64,000 nucleotides of DNA from Ruegeria arenilitoris (GTDB taxonomy: Bacteria; Pseudomonadota; Alphaproteobacteria; Rhodobacterales; Rhodobacteraceae): NCBI RefSeq assembly GCF_013032445.1, contig NZ_WQCA01000003.1, forward strand, positions 124,001 to 188,000. Reading direction: 5' to 3'. Shown here one piece after another: positions 8,644-18,800 of the stretch. The position numbers were made by a program, and so were the translations under genes. Under the pieces are notes generated by a model. It had not been told where the DNA came from. It did not search any database and saw nothing but the letters and a program-made list of their open reading frames with translations. Within the stretch, counting starts at the first letter, position 1; each line of letters opens with the position of its first letter.

Positions 8644-9006
8644 TCAGGCGTTCGCTTCGCGGATCTTGTCTGCGGCTTCCTTGTTGTAGCCGACGCCGTT
8701 GTCGTCAAACAGTGTATCCAGCTCGCCCGACAGGGTCATCTCGGTGATGATGTCGCAACCGCCAACGAACTCACCTTTGACGAAAAGCTGCGGCACGGTC
8801 GGCCAGTCAGAATAGTCCTTGATGCCCTGACGCACCTCTTCATCGGCCAGAACGTTCACATCGGTGTAGTCCACACCCATGTAGTTCAGAACACCGGCCA
8901 CGCGGGACGAGAACCCACACTGGGGCATTTCCTTGGTGCCTTTCATGTACAGCACCACATCGTTGGCTTTGACGGTTTCGTCGATCTGAGTTTTAACGTC
9001 GCTCAT
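8644..9006 (-). CDS. grxD: Monothiol glutaredoxin Grx4
   Basis: 120 residues. The redox/cluster site is CGFS ([10 protein letters not shown] near residue 32), with the family motifs [19 protein letters not shown] near residue 72. Grx4 proteins bind a bridging [2Fe-2S] cluster with BolA and pass it on. A much longer frame runs upstream to 9147, but [18 protein letters not shown] at 9006 is the normal start. It is the last gene of a minus-strand group that begins with bolA; the preceding gene overlaps it by 14 bases. Confidence 0.94.
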   Translation of the reverse strand: MSDVKTQIDETVKANDVVLYMKGTKEMPQCGFSSRVAGVLNYMGVDYTDVNVLADEEVRQGIKDYSDWPTVPQLFVKGEFVGGCDIITEMTLSGELDTLFDDNGVGYNKEAADKIREANA

Positions 9007-9283
9007 CTTGCTTGTCCTCTTCACCCGCATCCGCGGTGGTCGTTTCCTTCTGTGACGGGTCAGAGGTCCATCCTTCTTCCTCCAACCGTCGGTGTTCGGC
9101 TTGCGCCAGGGCCAGTGGGTCCAGCCCGTATCTTTCGATGCCACCAACCTTGCTGATCTGGTCCGGGTCCGGACGCATGTCGGTGAGGTTACGTTTTCTG
9201 TTCCGCTTCACATAGGCTTCGATCAGGGCGGCGGCAACAACCAATGTTGCTATTGCGCCTATCCAGAACAGCCAGCCACTCAT
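8993..9283 (-). CDS. Small membrane-anchored protein, unknown function
   Basis: 96 residues. One N-terminal membrane helix (residues 3-22, [20 protein letters not shown]), then a basic patch (VKRNRKRN) that places the rest in the cytoplasm, then a charged, probably disordered tail ending EEDKQDERR. It overlaps grxD by 14 bases and the next upstream gene by four, so it is cotranslated with the BolA/Grx4 pair. No family recognised. Confidence 0.75.
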   Translation of the reverse strand: MSGWLFWIGAIATLVVAAALIEAYVKRNRKRNLTDMRPDPDQISKVGGIERYGLDPLALAQAEHRRLEEEGWTSDPSQKETTTADAGEEDKQDERR

Positions 9284-9537
9284 TCTTTTGGAGCCATGGC
9301 TTTGGCGTATTCATGAGGGTCTCTTGGAATTAGTCCAGCTTGCCCTTGATCCCCATTAAGTCCGTTAAAGCTTGAAGCAACCAGTGTAGCGTTTTGGCTG
9401 GGAGTCGCACCTTTGGGAGTCCGGGTAACCGGTTTTCGATTTGATTTGCTACGCCTGAAAATCGCCACCATGTACACGCCGATGATGGCTAACAGCACAA
9501 CGCCCCAAATCGAGTATGCCCAAAAAGCTGTGCTCAT
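9280..9537 (-). CDS. Small membrane protein, unknown function
   Basis: 85 residues with one N-terminal helix (FWAYSIWGVVLLAIIGVYMVAIF cut at the basic RRSKSNRK) and a low-complexity cytoplasmic tail. The stop of bolA and this start share four bases, as do this stop and the next start. Topology is the same as its downstream neighbour: helix, positive patch, soluble tail. No family recognised. Confidence 0.72.
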   Translation of the reverse strand: MSTAFWAYSIWGVVLLAIIGVYMVAIFRRSKSNRKPVTRTPKGATPSQNATLVASSFNGLNGDQGQAGLIPRDPHEYAKAMAPKE

Positions 9538-9770
9538 TCAGGCACTTTCGTCGTCAACGCCAGCGCGTGCAACTCTCCGTCCGGGCCGTCCATCTTGCCT
9601 TTCAGCGCCGCATAGACCGCGCGTTGCTGTTGTACCCGGTTTTTCCCGCGAAAGCTTTCGTCCACGACCATGGCGGACATGTGTACGCCGTCATGCCCGC
9701 CGACCTGAATTTCCGCATCCGGAAAGGCTTCGCGCAGCAGGTGTTCGATTTCGTGGGCGCTCATCGGCAT
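9534..9770 (-). CDS. bolA: BolA-family protein
   Basis: 78 residues. MSAHEIEHLLREAFPDAEIQV at the start and GGHDGVHMSAMVVDESFRGKNRVQQQRAVYAAL contain the conserved HxxxxV and RVxxQRxVY features of BolA. BolA proteins pair with CGFS glutaredoxins to hold and deliver Fe-S clusters; here the partner grxD is in the same operon. The ATG at 9770 has AGGAG eight bases upstream; an upstream in-frame start at 9827 lacks one. Confidence 0.9.
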   Translation of the reverse strand: MPMSAHEIEHLLREAFPDAEIQVGGHDGVHMSAMVVDESFRGKNRVQQQRAVYAALKGKMDGPDGELHALALTTKVPE

Positions 9771-9798
9771 GTAGGTAACTCCTGAAGGTCTTTCCCAA

Positions 9799-9827
9799 GA
9801 TGTAGAGCGCCAAGGCGGGGCGCGCAA
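9799..9827 (-). promoter_or_regulatory. Possible promoter of the bolA operon
   Basis: On the minus strand TTGCGC, 17 bases, TACATC, placed about 30 bases before the bolA start codon and beyond the purL terminator. Match to the -10 consensus is only three of six. Confidence 0.35.
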
Positions 9828-9852
9828 GGGTGTGAAGTGGGTCCGAAAACGA

Positions 9853-9884
9853 CAAAACCCGCGCCCATCAGGACGCAGGTTTTG
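9853..9884 (-). terminator. Terminator of purL
   Basis: CAAAACCCGCG (9853-9863) pairs, with one mismatch, with CGCAGGTTTTG (9874-9884). The second arm on the minus strand ends in GGGTTTTGTCG. It lies 22 bases beyond the purL stop. Confidence 0.65.
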
Positions 9885-9905
9885 CGATCAAATCGTGATC
9901 AATGG

Positions 9906-12065
9906 TCAGGCCACGGCCTCGGCAAAACTGCTGCGGAAGGTGGCTGTCAAATCCTCAAGCGCGGCCTCGGTGTTGCCGATGCGTACGCTGTCACCTGTAA
10001 AGCGACCAACAGAAACCAGCGGAACGCCGGCCTGACCGGCTGCAATCATCAGAGCCTCGGCCTGATCGAAGTTGCAGGCCACCAGATAACGGGCCTGATC
10101 TTCGCCGAACAGGAACTCGGTCGAGGCATCGTCGAGGTGAACACCCACGCCTGCGGCCTCGGCCAGTTCGAAGGCTGCCAGTGCCAGACCGCCATCGCCC
10201 AAGTCGGTGCAGGCTTTGATCATCTCGCGATTGGCGCGGATGAAGTCACCGTTCCGTTTTTCAGCGTCCAGATCTACATGCGGCGCGTCGCCATCTTCGC
10301 GGTTGAAGACCTCGGCCAGCAAAGCGGATTGACCCAGATGGCCGTTGGTTTCGCCGATGACCAGAACCACGTGGCCCTCGCGGACTTCGTTGCCGATGAT
10401 CTCATCGGTGTGGGACAGCAGACCAACCGCGCCAATTGTCGGGGTCGGCAGGATCGCCTGACCATCGGTCTCGTTATACAGCGAGACGTTGCCCGAAACG
10501 ATGGGCATGTCCAGTGCGGCCACAGCCTCACCAATACCCTGAATGGCACCAACGAACTGGCCCATGATCTCGGGCTTTTCCGGGTTGCCGAAGTTCAGGT
10601 TGTCGGTGGTCGCCAGCGGTTTGGCACCTACGGCGGTCAGGTTCCGATAGGCTTCGGCTACGGCCTGCTTGCCGCCTTCAACAGGGTTGGCGCGCACATA
10701 GCGCGGGGTCACGTCGCTGGTGAAAGCAAGCGCCTTATCGGTGCCGTGGACGCGGACCATGCCAGCACCCAGTCCGGGCGTGCGAGAAGTATCGGCCATA
10801 ACCATGGTGTCATATTGCTCATACACCCACTGCTTGCCCGCATAGTTGGGCGAGGCGAGCAGGGCGCGCAGGCCGTCGATCGGGTCGATCTGAGGCACTT
10901 CGGCCAGCTCTTCAGCCTCGGGTGTTGCAACCCATGGGCGGTCATATTCCGGCGCGGTCGAGGATAGTTTCGACAGGACCAGATCGGCTTTGACCTCACC
11001 ATTGTGGACGATCAGGAAGCGGTCTTCGGCGATGGTCTCGCCAACAATAGCGAAGTCGAGGTCCCATTTCTCGAACACGGCGCGGGCTTCAGCCTCCAAC
11101 TCAGGCTTCAGAACCATCAGCATGCGTTCCTGAGACTCCGACAGCATCATTTCGTAAGCGGTCATGTTCTCTTCGCGCTGAGGAACGTTCTCCAGATCCA
11201 GACGCACGCCCAGACCACCTTTGTCGCCCATTTCAACAGCGGAACAGGTCAGGCCAGCTGCACCCATATCCTGAATCGAGATCACGGCGCCGGTCTGCAT
11301 TAGCTCCAGCGTCGCTTCCATCAGGCGCTTTTCGGTAAAAGGGTCACCGACCTGAACGGTGGGGCGTTTTTCTTCGATGGTGTCGTCGAACTCGGCCGAG
11401 GCCATGGTTGCGCCACCAACACCGTCACGGCCGGTTTTGGCGCCCAGATACACAACGGGCATGCCGACGCCCGACGCCGCCGAGTAGAAAATCTTGTCGC
11501 TGTCGGCCAGACCGGCGGCGAATGCGTTCACAAGACAGTTGCCGTTATAGGCCGAGTGGAAGCGGACTTCGCCGCCGACGCAGGGAACGCCAAAGCAGTT
11601 TCCATAGCCGCCGATGCCTTCGACCACGCCGTTGACCAGTCGACGGGTCTTGTGATGGCCGGGTTCGCCGAAGGACAGAGCGTTCATCGAGGCAATCGGA
11701 CGTGCACCCATGGTGAAGACGTCACGCAGGATGCCTCCGACGCCGGTCGCTGCACCTTGATAGGGTTCGATGTAGGACGGGTGGTTGTGGCTTTCCATCT
11801 TGAAAACCACGGCCTGACCGTCGCCAATGTCGACCACGCCCGCGTTCTCACCCGGTCCGCAGATTACCTGAGGACCCGAGGTGGGGAGGGTGCGAAGCCA
11901 CTTCTTCGAGGACTTGTAAGAACAATGCTCGTTCCACATCGCCGAAAAGATGCCCAGTTCGGTGAATGTCGGCTCACGCCCGATGATCTCGAGGACCATG
12001 TCGTATTCGTCGGGCTTGAGCCCATGTGCGGCGATCAGATCGGGTGTGATTGCGGGCTCTTGCAT
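9906..12065 (-). CDS. purL: Phosphoribosylformylglycinamidine synthase subunit PurL
   Basis: 719 residues, the length of the small-type PurL that works with separate PurS and PurQ (both at 30.6-32.6 kb). It carries out the ATP-dependent amidination of FGAR to FGAM in de novo purine synthesis. Seen are [20 protein letters not shown] near residue 37, the nucleotide loops [23 protein letters not shown] near 90, and [12 protein letters not shown] near 260. A TTG at 12083 would add six residues, but the ATG at 12065 preceded by AGGACAG is preferred. It has its own terminator. Confidence 0.95.
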   Translation of the reverse strand: MQEPAITPDLIAAHGLKPDEYDMVLEIIGREPTFTELGIFSAMWNEHCSYKSSKKWLRTLPTSGPQVICGPGENAGVVDIGDGQAVVFKMESHNHPSYIEPYQGAATGVGGILRDVFTMGARPIASMNALSFGEPGHHKTRRLVNGVVEGIGGYGNCFGVPCVGGEVRFHSAYNGNCLVNAFAAGLADSDKIFYSAASGVGMPVVYLGAKTGRDGVGGATMASAEFDDTIEEKRPTVQVGDPFTEKRLMEATLELMQTGAVISIQDMGAAGLTCSAVEMGDKGGLGVRLDLENVPQREENMTAYEMMLSESQERMLMVLKPELEAEARAVFEKWDLDFAIVGETIAEDRFLIVHNGEVKADLVLSKLSSTAPEYDRPWVATPEAEELAEVPQIDPIDGLRALLASPNYAGKQWVYEQYDTMVMADTSRTPGLGAGMVRVHGTDKALAFTSDVTPRYVRANPVEGGKQAVAEAYRNLTAVGAKPLATTDNLNFGNPEKPEIMGQFVGAIQGIGEAVAALDMPIVSGNVSLYNETDGQAILPTPTIGAVGLLSHTDEIIGNEVREGHVVLVIGETNGHLGQSALLAEVFNREDGDAPHVDLDAEKRNGDFIRANREMIKACTDLGDGGLALAAFELAEAAGVGVHLDDASTEFLFGEDQARYLVACNFDQAEALMIAAGQAGVPLVSVGRFTGDSVRIGNTEAALEDLTATFRSSFAEAVA

Positions 12066-12178
12066 CTTCTGTCCTGTGTCCAAGTGGGCCGAGATTGCGC
12101 GCCTTTTAGGGCAAGGGCGCGCCCGTGGAAAGGGTTAAGACCCGCAAGGCATAGTTTGACGCGGTCTGCGGGTTTAAA

Positions 12179-12213
12179 AATGGCCGCCCGGCTGGGTCAG
12201 CAGGGCGGCCATT
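12179..12213 (-). terminator. Terminator of the mechanosensitive channel gene
   Basis: An 11-bp perfect stem, AATGGCCGCCC (12179-12189) with GGGCGGCCATT (12203-12213), followed on the minus strand by TTTAAACC. It starts 22 bases beyond the stop. Confidence 0.75.
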
Positions 12214-12235
12214 CTGGTTTTCAGAGGGTTCCGGA

Positions 12236-14521
12236 TTATTCTGGCGCGCCGTGTGCCGAGCCGGGTTTCTGCGCCTGTTGTTCGGCTTGCTGGTTGGCGG
12301 CCTCTCCGGCTGCAGCGCCGATGGCGGCCTTTTGTTCCTCGGTCAGGTGATCGGCGTCATCCAGACCGGGGATCGCAACGCGTACCTCGCGGCGGGCAAA
12401 GTCGATGCCGTTTTCCTTAAACGCGGCTTTGACCCGGTTGAAGATTTCCTTGCGCAGCGTGAACTGCTTACCCGGCTTGGCCATGAATTTACCACGGATG
12501 ATCATGCCTACATCGTCAAAGTCGAACACACCCTGAGACTTGAAGGGCTGCAGGAAACCGTCCTTGTGGGTCTCGTCCTCCATCATCTCGGCACCGATCT
12601 TCTTGAAGATTTTCTTTACCTTGTTGGGGTCGGTGTCGAAGGGCACGGTGAATTTCAGCTTCATGATCACCCAGTCACGGCTGTAATTGGTCAGCTTCTG
12701 AATCTCACCGTAGGGAATGGTGTGGACCGGGCCGCGGTGGTGGCGCAGCTGCATCGAGCGGATCGAGATTTTCTCGACCGTACCTGTCGTGCCGCCAACA
12801 TCGACATATTCGCCGACACGGAAGGCATCATCCACCAGGAAGAATATCCCACCGACAATATCGGCCACCAGTTTCTGGGCACCAAAGCCGATGGCCAGAC
12901 CTAGAACACCGGCACCGGCCAGAAGCGGCGTGATGTTGATCCCCAACGCGCCCAAGGCGAGCAGGACAAAAATCACCGCAATGGCCGCCTGAGCGGTCAC
13001 ACGCAGAAGGGGCAGAACTGTCGCCAGACGCGACCCGCCAGAACCACCACCTTCGCCGGCTTCTTCATCGGGGCTTTGTTCGGAGGCGGTTTGTTCCTTG
13101 GCCAGGCGACGGTTGATCCAGAGCGAGACGACCTCGTTCAGGATGTAACCGACGGCAATGATGATGAAGAACTGGATCAACTTGCTGCCGGATTCATCAC
13201 CGCCACCTGCGATTTCCTGAAGGTCCAGGTCCCATGCTCTCGCAATCATAAGGATGACCAGTATCCCAGCCAGTACCCGACCAATACGGATATAACTGCG
13301 TTTCGTGGATTTATACGCCCGCTCGGCCACTGGGCCTTCACCCATCATAGGTGGCTGCAGATGGCGCACCAAGCCGCGGATCAGGGTATCCAACGCTGGC
13401 GCAATCAGCAGCCAGAACATGGTTGTGAAATGCGCGCCTTTCAAAAGCAGGTTGCGGATCATGGGATCGCGTTGCGCTGCAAGGAATTCAACCAGAAGCC
13501 AGATCACGGCCGAGACCCCGATCGCAAAATAGGGGTAGTAATGTGCTACTTCCTCGTCGAATTTGGTGCGGTCGGGGTCGGTGCCCAGCATCATCTGCGA
13601 CAGACCTTCACGCGCCTTCCAGGCAATAACGCCGATATATATGTGAATCCCTGCATTGAGCCAGAATCCGATGCGCGTTTCGCCTCCCGTGACTCCGTTC
13701 AGCCTGTTGAAATGCAGGATAAACAGCGTCAGCCCGATCAGGATCAAAAGACCGATCAGATTGCGGTGCAGGTACTTGGCCCAATGGTTGTCAATATTGA
13801 CAAGCCGATAATGCGGTTGGTTCGGAGCTAGAATGAACCGTGATGCGGCCGCTCCAAGACGGGGAATCCAGATCAGGTAGAAAACGAAGGGCGCGGCATA
13901 GGTTAACTGTTCCGGGCTCAAAAGGCCTCGTCCGACAGCACGTATCACCACATAGAACACGACCAAGCCTGCTATTTCACGGCAAAACCGGCCAAAGAGG
14001 TACCGGACGGCACCCCAAAGATCATTTTCGTCTTCGGCTGCGGGAGGTCTATGCCACTTGCGAGTAAGAAAACCGAACAGCTTTTCGGCTACCAACCCGA
14101 CGATCAGTACACTCAGAACCAATCCCATCAGAACGAAAGCACCGTTTGTCCCAAAGGTGCCGACAAAATTGTCGACTGCATGTGCTTGAGCGCTGAAAAG
14201 ATTGGGTATGGTGACAATTACATGCGTCCATGAGGCCACCATCGCGGCCCAAATCGCGTTTATTTCTTTAATTGGATCTTCCCGGTCCTCAGCTTCGGCG
14301 GCTTTTTGTTCGGCGACCGCATCCAGACGTTCCAACAGGATGGCACGGACCTGATCGTCAGACATGCGCGCGACCAGATCGTCCACCTGCTCAGGCGTCA
14401 AATCATCGGGAATGCTAACGGTACTAGCGGAACTGGTTGCGCCGTTTTCCTGTGCCAGAACAGGCCCAGTAAAGAAAATAACGGAAATTATCGCCAGCAA
14501 TAGGCGAAGGGGTTGAAACAT
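12236..14521 (-). CDS. MscS-family mechanosensitive ion channel, large type
   Basis: 761 residues. The start at 14521 gives a signal peptide (MFQPLRLLLAIISVIFFTGPVLAQ), a periplasmic stretch of about 75 residues, then a run of membrane helices through about residue 540. The MscS pore helix and beta domain follow: LAGAGVLGLAIGFGAQKLVADI near 555 and IPYGEIQKLTNYSRDW near 640. These channels release solutes under hypo-osmotic shock. The N-terminal extra helices resemble the large MscS relatives (YbdG/MscM-like) rather than E. coli MscS. The Pro/Ala/Gln-rich tail has no known domain. Confidence 0.88.
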   Translation of the reverse strand: MFQPLRLLLAIISVIFFTGPVLAQENGATSSASTVSIPDDLTPEQVDDLVARMSDDQVRAILLERLDAVAEQKAAEAEDREDPIKEINAIWAAMVASWTHVIVTIPNLFSAQAHAVDNFVGTFGTNGAFVLMGLVLSVLIVGLVAEKLFGFLTRKWHRPPAAEDENDLWGAVRYLFGRFCREIAGLVVFYVVIRAVGRGLLSPEQLTYAAPFVFYLIWIPRLGAAASRFILAPNQPHYRLVNIDNHWAKYLHRNLIGLLILIGLTLFILHFNRLNGVTGGETRIGFWLNAGIHIYIGVIAWKAREGLSQMMLGTDPDRTKFDEEVAHYYPYFAIGVSAVIWLLVEFLAAQRDPMIRNLLLKGAHFTTMFWLLIAPALDTLIRGLVRHLQPPMMGEGPVAERAYKSTKRSYIRIGRVLAGILVILMIARAWDLDLQEIAGGGDESGSKLIQFFIIIAVGYILNEVVSLWINRRLAKEQTASEQSPDEEAGEGGGSGGSRLATVLPLLRVTAQAAIAVIFVLLALGALGINITPLLAGAGVLGLAIGFGAQKLVADIVGGIFFLVDDAFRVGEYVDVGGTTGTVEKISIRSMQLRHHRGPVHTIPYGEIQKLTNYSRDWVIMKLKFTVPFDTDPNKVKKIFKKIGAEMMEDETHKDGFLQPFKSQGVFDFDDVGMIIRGKFMAKPGKQFTLRKEIFNRVKAAFKENGIDFARREVRVAIPGLDDADHLTEEQKAAIGAAAGEAANQQAEQQAQKPGSAHGAPE

Positions 14522-14631
14522 CGAATCTGTCCTCGAACACAAGTCGTCGTGATTTTTTCGTGATCATAGGTCTAAGTACCCGAGTTTCCCAGATGTTTTG
14601 CCAACCGGAGCTGCATACGTGGCCCAAAAGC

Positions 14632-14660
14632 AAAAAAAAGGCCGAGCACTAAGCTCGGCC
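14632..14660 (-). terminator. Strong intrinsic terminator
   Basis: GGCCGAGC (14640-14647), loop of five, GCTCGGCC (14653-14660), then eight T on the minus strand. It ends either the candidate sRNA or a lysR transcript. Confidence 0.85.
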
Positions 14661-14714
14661 GTAGTCCAACAGGGAGGTACGAAGATGATGAGCGTTTCAG
14701 CATCACCGCCTTCG
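14632..14714 (-). ncRNA. Candidate trans-acting sRNA with anti-Shine-Dalgarno motif
   Basis: On the minus strand a promoter-like TTGATC-N17-TAAATG (14721-14749) is followed by a hairpin (14680-14714: CGAAG ... TGATG loop CATCA ... CTTCG). Then comes an unpaired stretch containing ACCTCCCTG (14671-14678). It ends with a perfect 8-bp terminator stem, GGCCGAGC with GCTCGGCC, closed by eight T. This is the layout of Hfq-type sRNAs, and CCUCC-type motifs are known from Rhodobacter CcsR and rhizobial sRNAs. The predicted length is about 83 nt. It is not part of the LysR gene, whose stop is 86 bases upstream; readthrough from lysR is an alternative source of transcription. Confidence 0.5.
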
Positions 14715-14720
14715 AGTGCT

Positions 14721-14749
14721 CATTTAGGGATCAGTTTGTGAACGATCAA
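14721..14749 (-). promoter_or_regulatory. Possible sRNA promoter
   Basis: Minus strand TTGATC (14749-14744), 17-base spacer, TAAATG (14726-14721). Four of six and three of six matches to consensus; placed so that the start falls at the 5' base of the first hairpin. Confidence 0.35.
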
Positions 14750-14799
14750 GATGTTTCAGACTGATTGCTGAACATGTCCGCTATGCCGAGTGCGCATAG

Positions 14800-15708
14800 C
14801 TAGAGTTTTCCCATCTGCTTCAACTGTTTGCGTTGGGCGATGATCTCGTCCTGAACGAAGTCGCGGAAGGCCGCGACGCGCTTGGAATGGCGCAACTCCT
14901 CGGGGTAGGCGAGGTAAACGGGAACGTCAGCGGTTTCGATATCGGACAGAACCGGCACCAGATGCGGGAAATCCTGTGTGACGTAGTCCGGCAAGACGCC
15001 GATGCCAAGATTATGCAGCACACCCTGTAAAACGCCAAAATAGTTGTTCACAGTTAGCAGCGAGCCGGGATTATAAGTCATCAGGTGCCGGACCATTGAT
15101 GCGCTGGCTCCAACCTGCGGGGCCGAAGGCGTTTGACAGATAAGCCGGTGATCTTTGATCTCGTCCAAAGAACCCAGCATCCCTCCGTGTGTTTCGATAT
15201 ACTCCTGAGTGGCGTACAGCATCATCTGTACGGTCATCAGTCGCTTGCGGACCAGATCAGCCTGGCTGGGTTCCTTCATCCGAATGGCCACGTCGGCCTC
15301 GCGCATGGGAAGGTCCAGAACGCGTTCTTCCAGCATCAAATCTATGTTGAGATCGGGGTATTGGTCGTACAGTTTCGGCAGGCGGGGGGCCAGCCACAGC
15401 GTACCGAAGCCGAAAGTGGTGGTAACGCGCAAAACGCCAAAGACTTCTTCTTCGCTGTCGCGGATGCGCGCGGCAGCGGCGTCAAGACGTTTAGACATGG
15501 CTGAGGTTGCATCGAACAGCAACTCACCTTGTTCAGTCAGGATCAACCCGCGCGCATGGCGGTGAAACAGGGTTGAATCAAGTGACTCTTCCAGTGCCCT
15601 GATCTGGCGGCTGACGGCCGATTGCGACAGGTTCAGCTTGTCACCCGCATGAGTTAGGCTGCCTGCATCCGCCACTGCGTGAAATATCCTAAGCTTGTCC
15701 CAATCCAT
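14800..15708 (-). CDS. LysR-family transcriptional regulator
   Basis: 302 residues. The N-terminal winged helix-turn-helix is clear: MDWDKLRIFHAVADAGSL then GDKLNLSQSAVSRQIRALEESL to residue 50, followed by a LysR substrate domain (GTLWLAPRLPKLYDQYPDLNI near residue 100). It is divergent from the indolepyruvate oxidoreductase gene, with T-N11-A type dyads between them, so it probably controls that gene and itself. The inducer cannot be read from sequence; an aromatic pyruvate or related acid would be a reasonable guess from context. Confidence 0.93.
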   Translation of the reverse strand: MDWDKLRIFHAVADAGSLTHAGDKLNLSQSAVSRQIRALEESLDSTLFHRHARGLILTEQGELLFDATSAMSKRLDAAAARIRDSEEEVFGVLRVTTTFGFGTLWLAPRLPKLYDQYPDLNIDLMLEERVLDLPMREADVAIRMKEPSQADLVRKRLMTVQMMLYATQEYIETHGGMLGSLDEIKDHRLICQTPSAPQVGASASMVRHLMTYNPGSLLTVNNYFGVLQGVLHNLGIGVLPDYVTQDFPHLVPVLSDIETADVPVYLAYPEELRHSKRVAAFRDFVQDEIIAQRKQLKQMGKL

Positions 15709-15773
15709 CGCCGCAACTTTCGTTATCTTTCGGAACGCCTATATGAAATAGGTAACAACTTCCACATTCAAAG

Positions 15774-15828
15774 GCTGAAATCCTTTGGCTTCAGCGGATA
15801 AACTCTATACGGGTCAGAAATTATGACC
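15774..15828. promoter_or_regulatory. LysR-type dyads between lysR and the oxidoreductase gene
   Basis: Two inverted repeats: GCTGAA (15774-15779) with TTCAGC (15790-15795), and GGTCA (15812-15816) with TGACC (15824-15828). The second contains T-N11-A, the LysR binding pattern. They lie 50-104 bases before the oxidoreductase start. Confidence 0.5.
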
Positions 15829-15877
15829 TAAAATGGGTGAAAATGTAGCACACTGATCTGACGAGGGGAGGCGTCTG

Positions 15878-18800
15878 ATGAGTCAGCCACAAATATCGCT
15901 GAATGACCGGTTTGATCTGGAAAAGAACCCTATCCTTTTGAACGGCACGCAAGCGCTGGTACGCCTGATGCTGATCCAAAAAGCGCGGGACATGCAGGCA
16001 GGGTTAAACACTGCAGGTCTCGTGACTGGGTACCGCGGTTCTCCATTGGGTGCCGTGGACCAACAGATGATGCGAGCCCGGAAACAACTCGCCGAAAGCA
16101 ACATCACTTTCCAATATGGCCTGAATGAAGATCTGGCCGCGACGGCCCTGTGGGGCAGTCAACAAGCGGGGCTGCGCGGGGACGGGCGGTTCGACGGTGT
16201 GTTCGGCCTCTGGTACGGCAAGGGGCCGGGCGTGGACAGGTCCGGCGATGTAATGCGCCATGCCAACATGGCGGGCACCGCCGAACACGGCGGCGTGCTG
16301 ATGGCTATGGGCGACGACCATACTGGCGAGAGCTCGACTGTTTTGCACCAGTCCGAGTGGTCTCTGGTTGACATGTACATGCCCATTGTCAGCCCGGCGG
16401 GGGTTCAGGAGGTTCTGGATTACGGCGTTTATGGGTTCGCGCTCAGCAGGTTCTCTGGCCTTTGGGTCGGGCTGAAGACGATGAAGGACACGATCGAGGT
16501 GACTTCGGTCGTAGATGGCAGCGCCGACCGGATGAATTTGGTCGTGCCCGAGTTCGACATGCCCGAAGGTGGGCTGAACATCCGTCTGGGCGACACGCCG
16601 CACCTGCAGGAAGGGCGGGTCATCGATTTCAAGCGCTTCGCGGCAGAGACATTCGCGCGCGCCAACAAGATGGACAGGAGGGTCTGGGGCAAGCCGGGGG
16701 CTAAGATCGGCTTTGTCGCGGCGGGCAAGAACTGGTTGGACCTGACGCACGCGATGTCTCTTTTGAACATCGACGAGGATGAAGCCGAGCGTTTGGGCAT
16801 CACCTCCTACAAGATCGGTCAGACCTTCCCGCTGGACATGGCCGGGTTCCATGATTGGGCCGAAGGGTTAGACCTAATTGTTATCGTTGAAGAAAAACGA
16901 AAGCTGATCGAGGTGCAGGTCAAAGAGGCCATCTTTGACGATCGCAGCGGCCGTCGCGTCTATGGCTGGTACAAAGGCGGGGCCGGGACCCTGCATCGCG
17001 AGGAGCTTTTCCCGACGTGTGGCGCACTAGATCCGATCATGATCGCCGAGAAACTGGGCGGAATTCTGATTGAAGAAGGTCGCGATACCGACGGTGTCCG
17101 TGCCGGGCTTGCCAGGCTTTCTGAAGCCCGCCGTGCCGATAATGCCGAGGAAATCGCGACACGCCTGCCGTATTTCTGTTCCGGTTGCCCGCATAACAGC
17201 TCAACCCGGTTGCCCGATGGCAGTCGTGCTTATGCGGGTATCGGCTGTCATTACATGGTGCAGTGGATGGACCGGGAAACTACTGGCTTTACCCAGATGG
17301 GCGGTGAGGGCGCGAACTGGATCGGCGAGGCGCCATTTTCGACCACCAAACACGTGTTCCAGAACCTTGGCGACGGTACCTATAACCACTCGGGAGTGCA
17401 GGCGATCCGCGCGGCCTTGGCGGCAGGGACGAATATCACTTTCAAGATCCTCTACAATGACGCCGTCGCGATGACCGGCGGGCAAGAGAACGAAGGCGGC
17501 CTAACCGCAGAACGGATCGTGGCCGAGGTCAAAGCCATGGGTGTTCAGCATGTCGCCGTGGTCTATGATAAAAAAGAAGATTTGAATTTTAAGGCTCTGC
17601 CTGCCGGAGTTGACACCTTTGAACGCTCCGAACTTATGCAGGTGCAGGAGCGGTTCCGCGAAATCGAGGGCGTCTCGGTCATCGTCTACGTCCAGACCTG
17701 CGCGGCCGAAAAGCGACGTCGGCGCAAAAAGGGCGCGTTTCCGGACCCGGACAAACGGGTTTTTATCAATACCGATATCTGCGAAGGCTGCGGGGATTGC
17801 GGGGTTCAATCGAACTGCGTCTCGATCGTGCCGAAAGAAACCGAATTGGGCCGGAAACGGACCATCGATCAATCCAGCTGCAATAAGGATTTCTCTTGTC
17901 TAAATGGGTTTTGCCCGTCGTTCGTAACGTTGGAAGGCGCGCATATCCGCAAGGAAGCAACGACCGAGATCGACTTGCCGGACCTGCCCGAACCCGTGCT
18001 GCCCGAAATCAAGGGGACGCATAACGTGGTCATTACCGGGGTCGGGGGTACTGGTGTTGTGACCTTGGGCGCAATTCTGGCCCAGGCCGCACAGATCGAC
18101 GGCAAAGGCGCGGGCATGATGGAGATGGCAGGCCTGGCCCAAAAGGGCGGCGCCGTGCATATCAACTGCCGTCTGGCCAACCGCCCCGAGGATATTAGCG
18201 CCATTCGTGTGGCTACGGGCGAAGCGCACGCGTTGATCGGTGGCGATCTGGTGGTGTCCGCAGGGGCGAAGACGCTGGGGCTGACGCGGGTGGGTCAAAC
18301 CGGGGCTGTCGTCAACTCTCATGAAACTGTTACCGGCGACTTCACCCGCAATACCGAGTTCCGCATTCCGGGTGATCGGCTCAAACTGTCCTTGCAAGCG
18401 CGGTTGAAAGAAGACGTCTCACTGTTCGATGCAACCGAACTGGCGCGCGCCGTGATGGGGGACTCGATTTATTCCAACATGATGATCTTCGGCGCGGCGT
18501 GGCAACGCAGTCTGTTACCGGTCAGCCATGAGGCCATCTTGTCCGCCATCGCACTGAACGGTACGGCGGTCGAGCGCAACAAACGCGCGTTCGACATCGG
18601 TCGCTGGGCCGTGCTGCATCCGCAGGAGGTTGCTGGGATTCTCGAGCCTAATACGGCTGAAATGCCGAAAACTCTGGATCAGATCATCGATTTCCGTGCC
18701 CAGCACCTGACCGCCTACCAAAGTGGCCGTCTGGCCAAGCGGTATCTCAAACTGATCAATGCGTTTGACGATGAAGGTATCCGAAAAGCCGTGGCGAAAG

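Noticed and set aside
9837..10967. A 376-codon open frame on the plus strand opposite purL
   Set aside because: Its composition is that of the opposite strand of a GC-rich gene and no family pattern is visible; purL is certain.
12141..12172. A CCCGCA...TGCGGG inverted repeat between purL and the mscS terminator
   Set aside because: Too wide a loop and no T-run; it could be part of a purL leader, but nothing else supports this.
14685..14741. A mini-frame of 18 codons with GGGAGG upstream on the plus strand
   Set aside because: The GGGAGG is the complement of the anti-SD stretch of the sRNA candidate. The terminator and promoter-like signals are on the minus strand, and the frame has no coding look.
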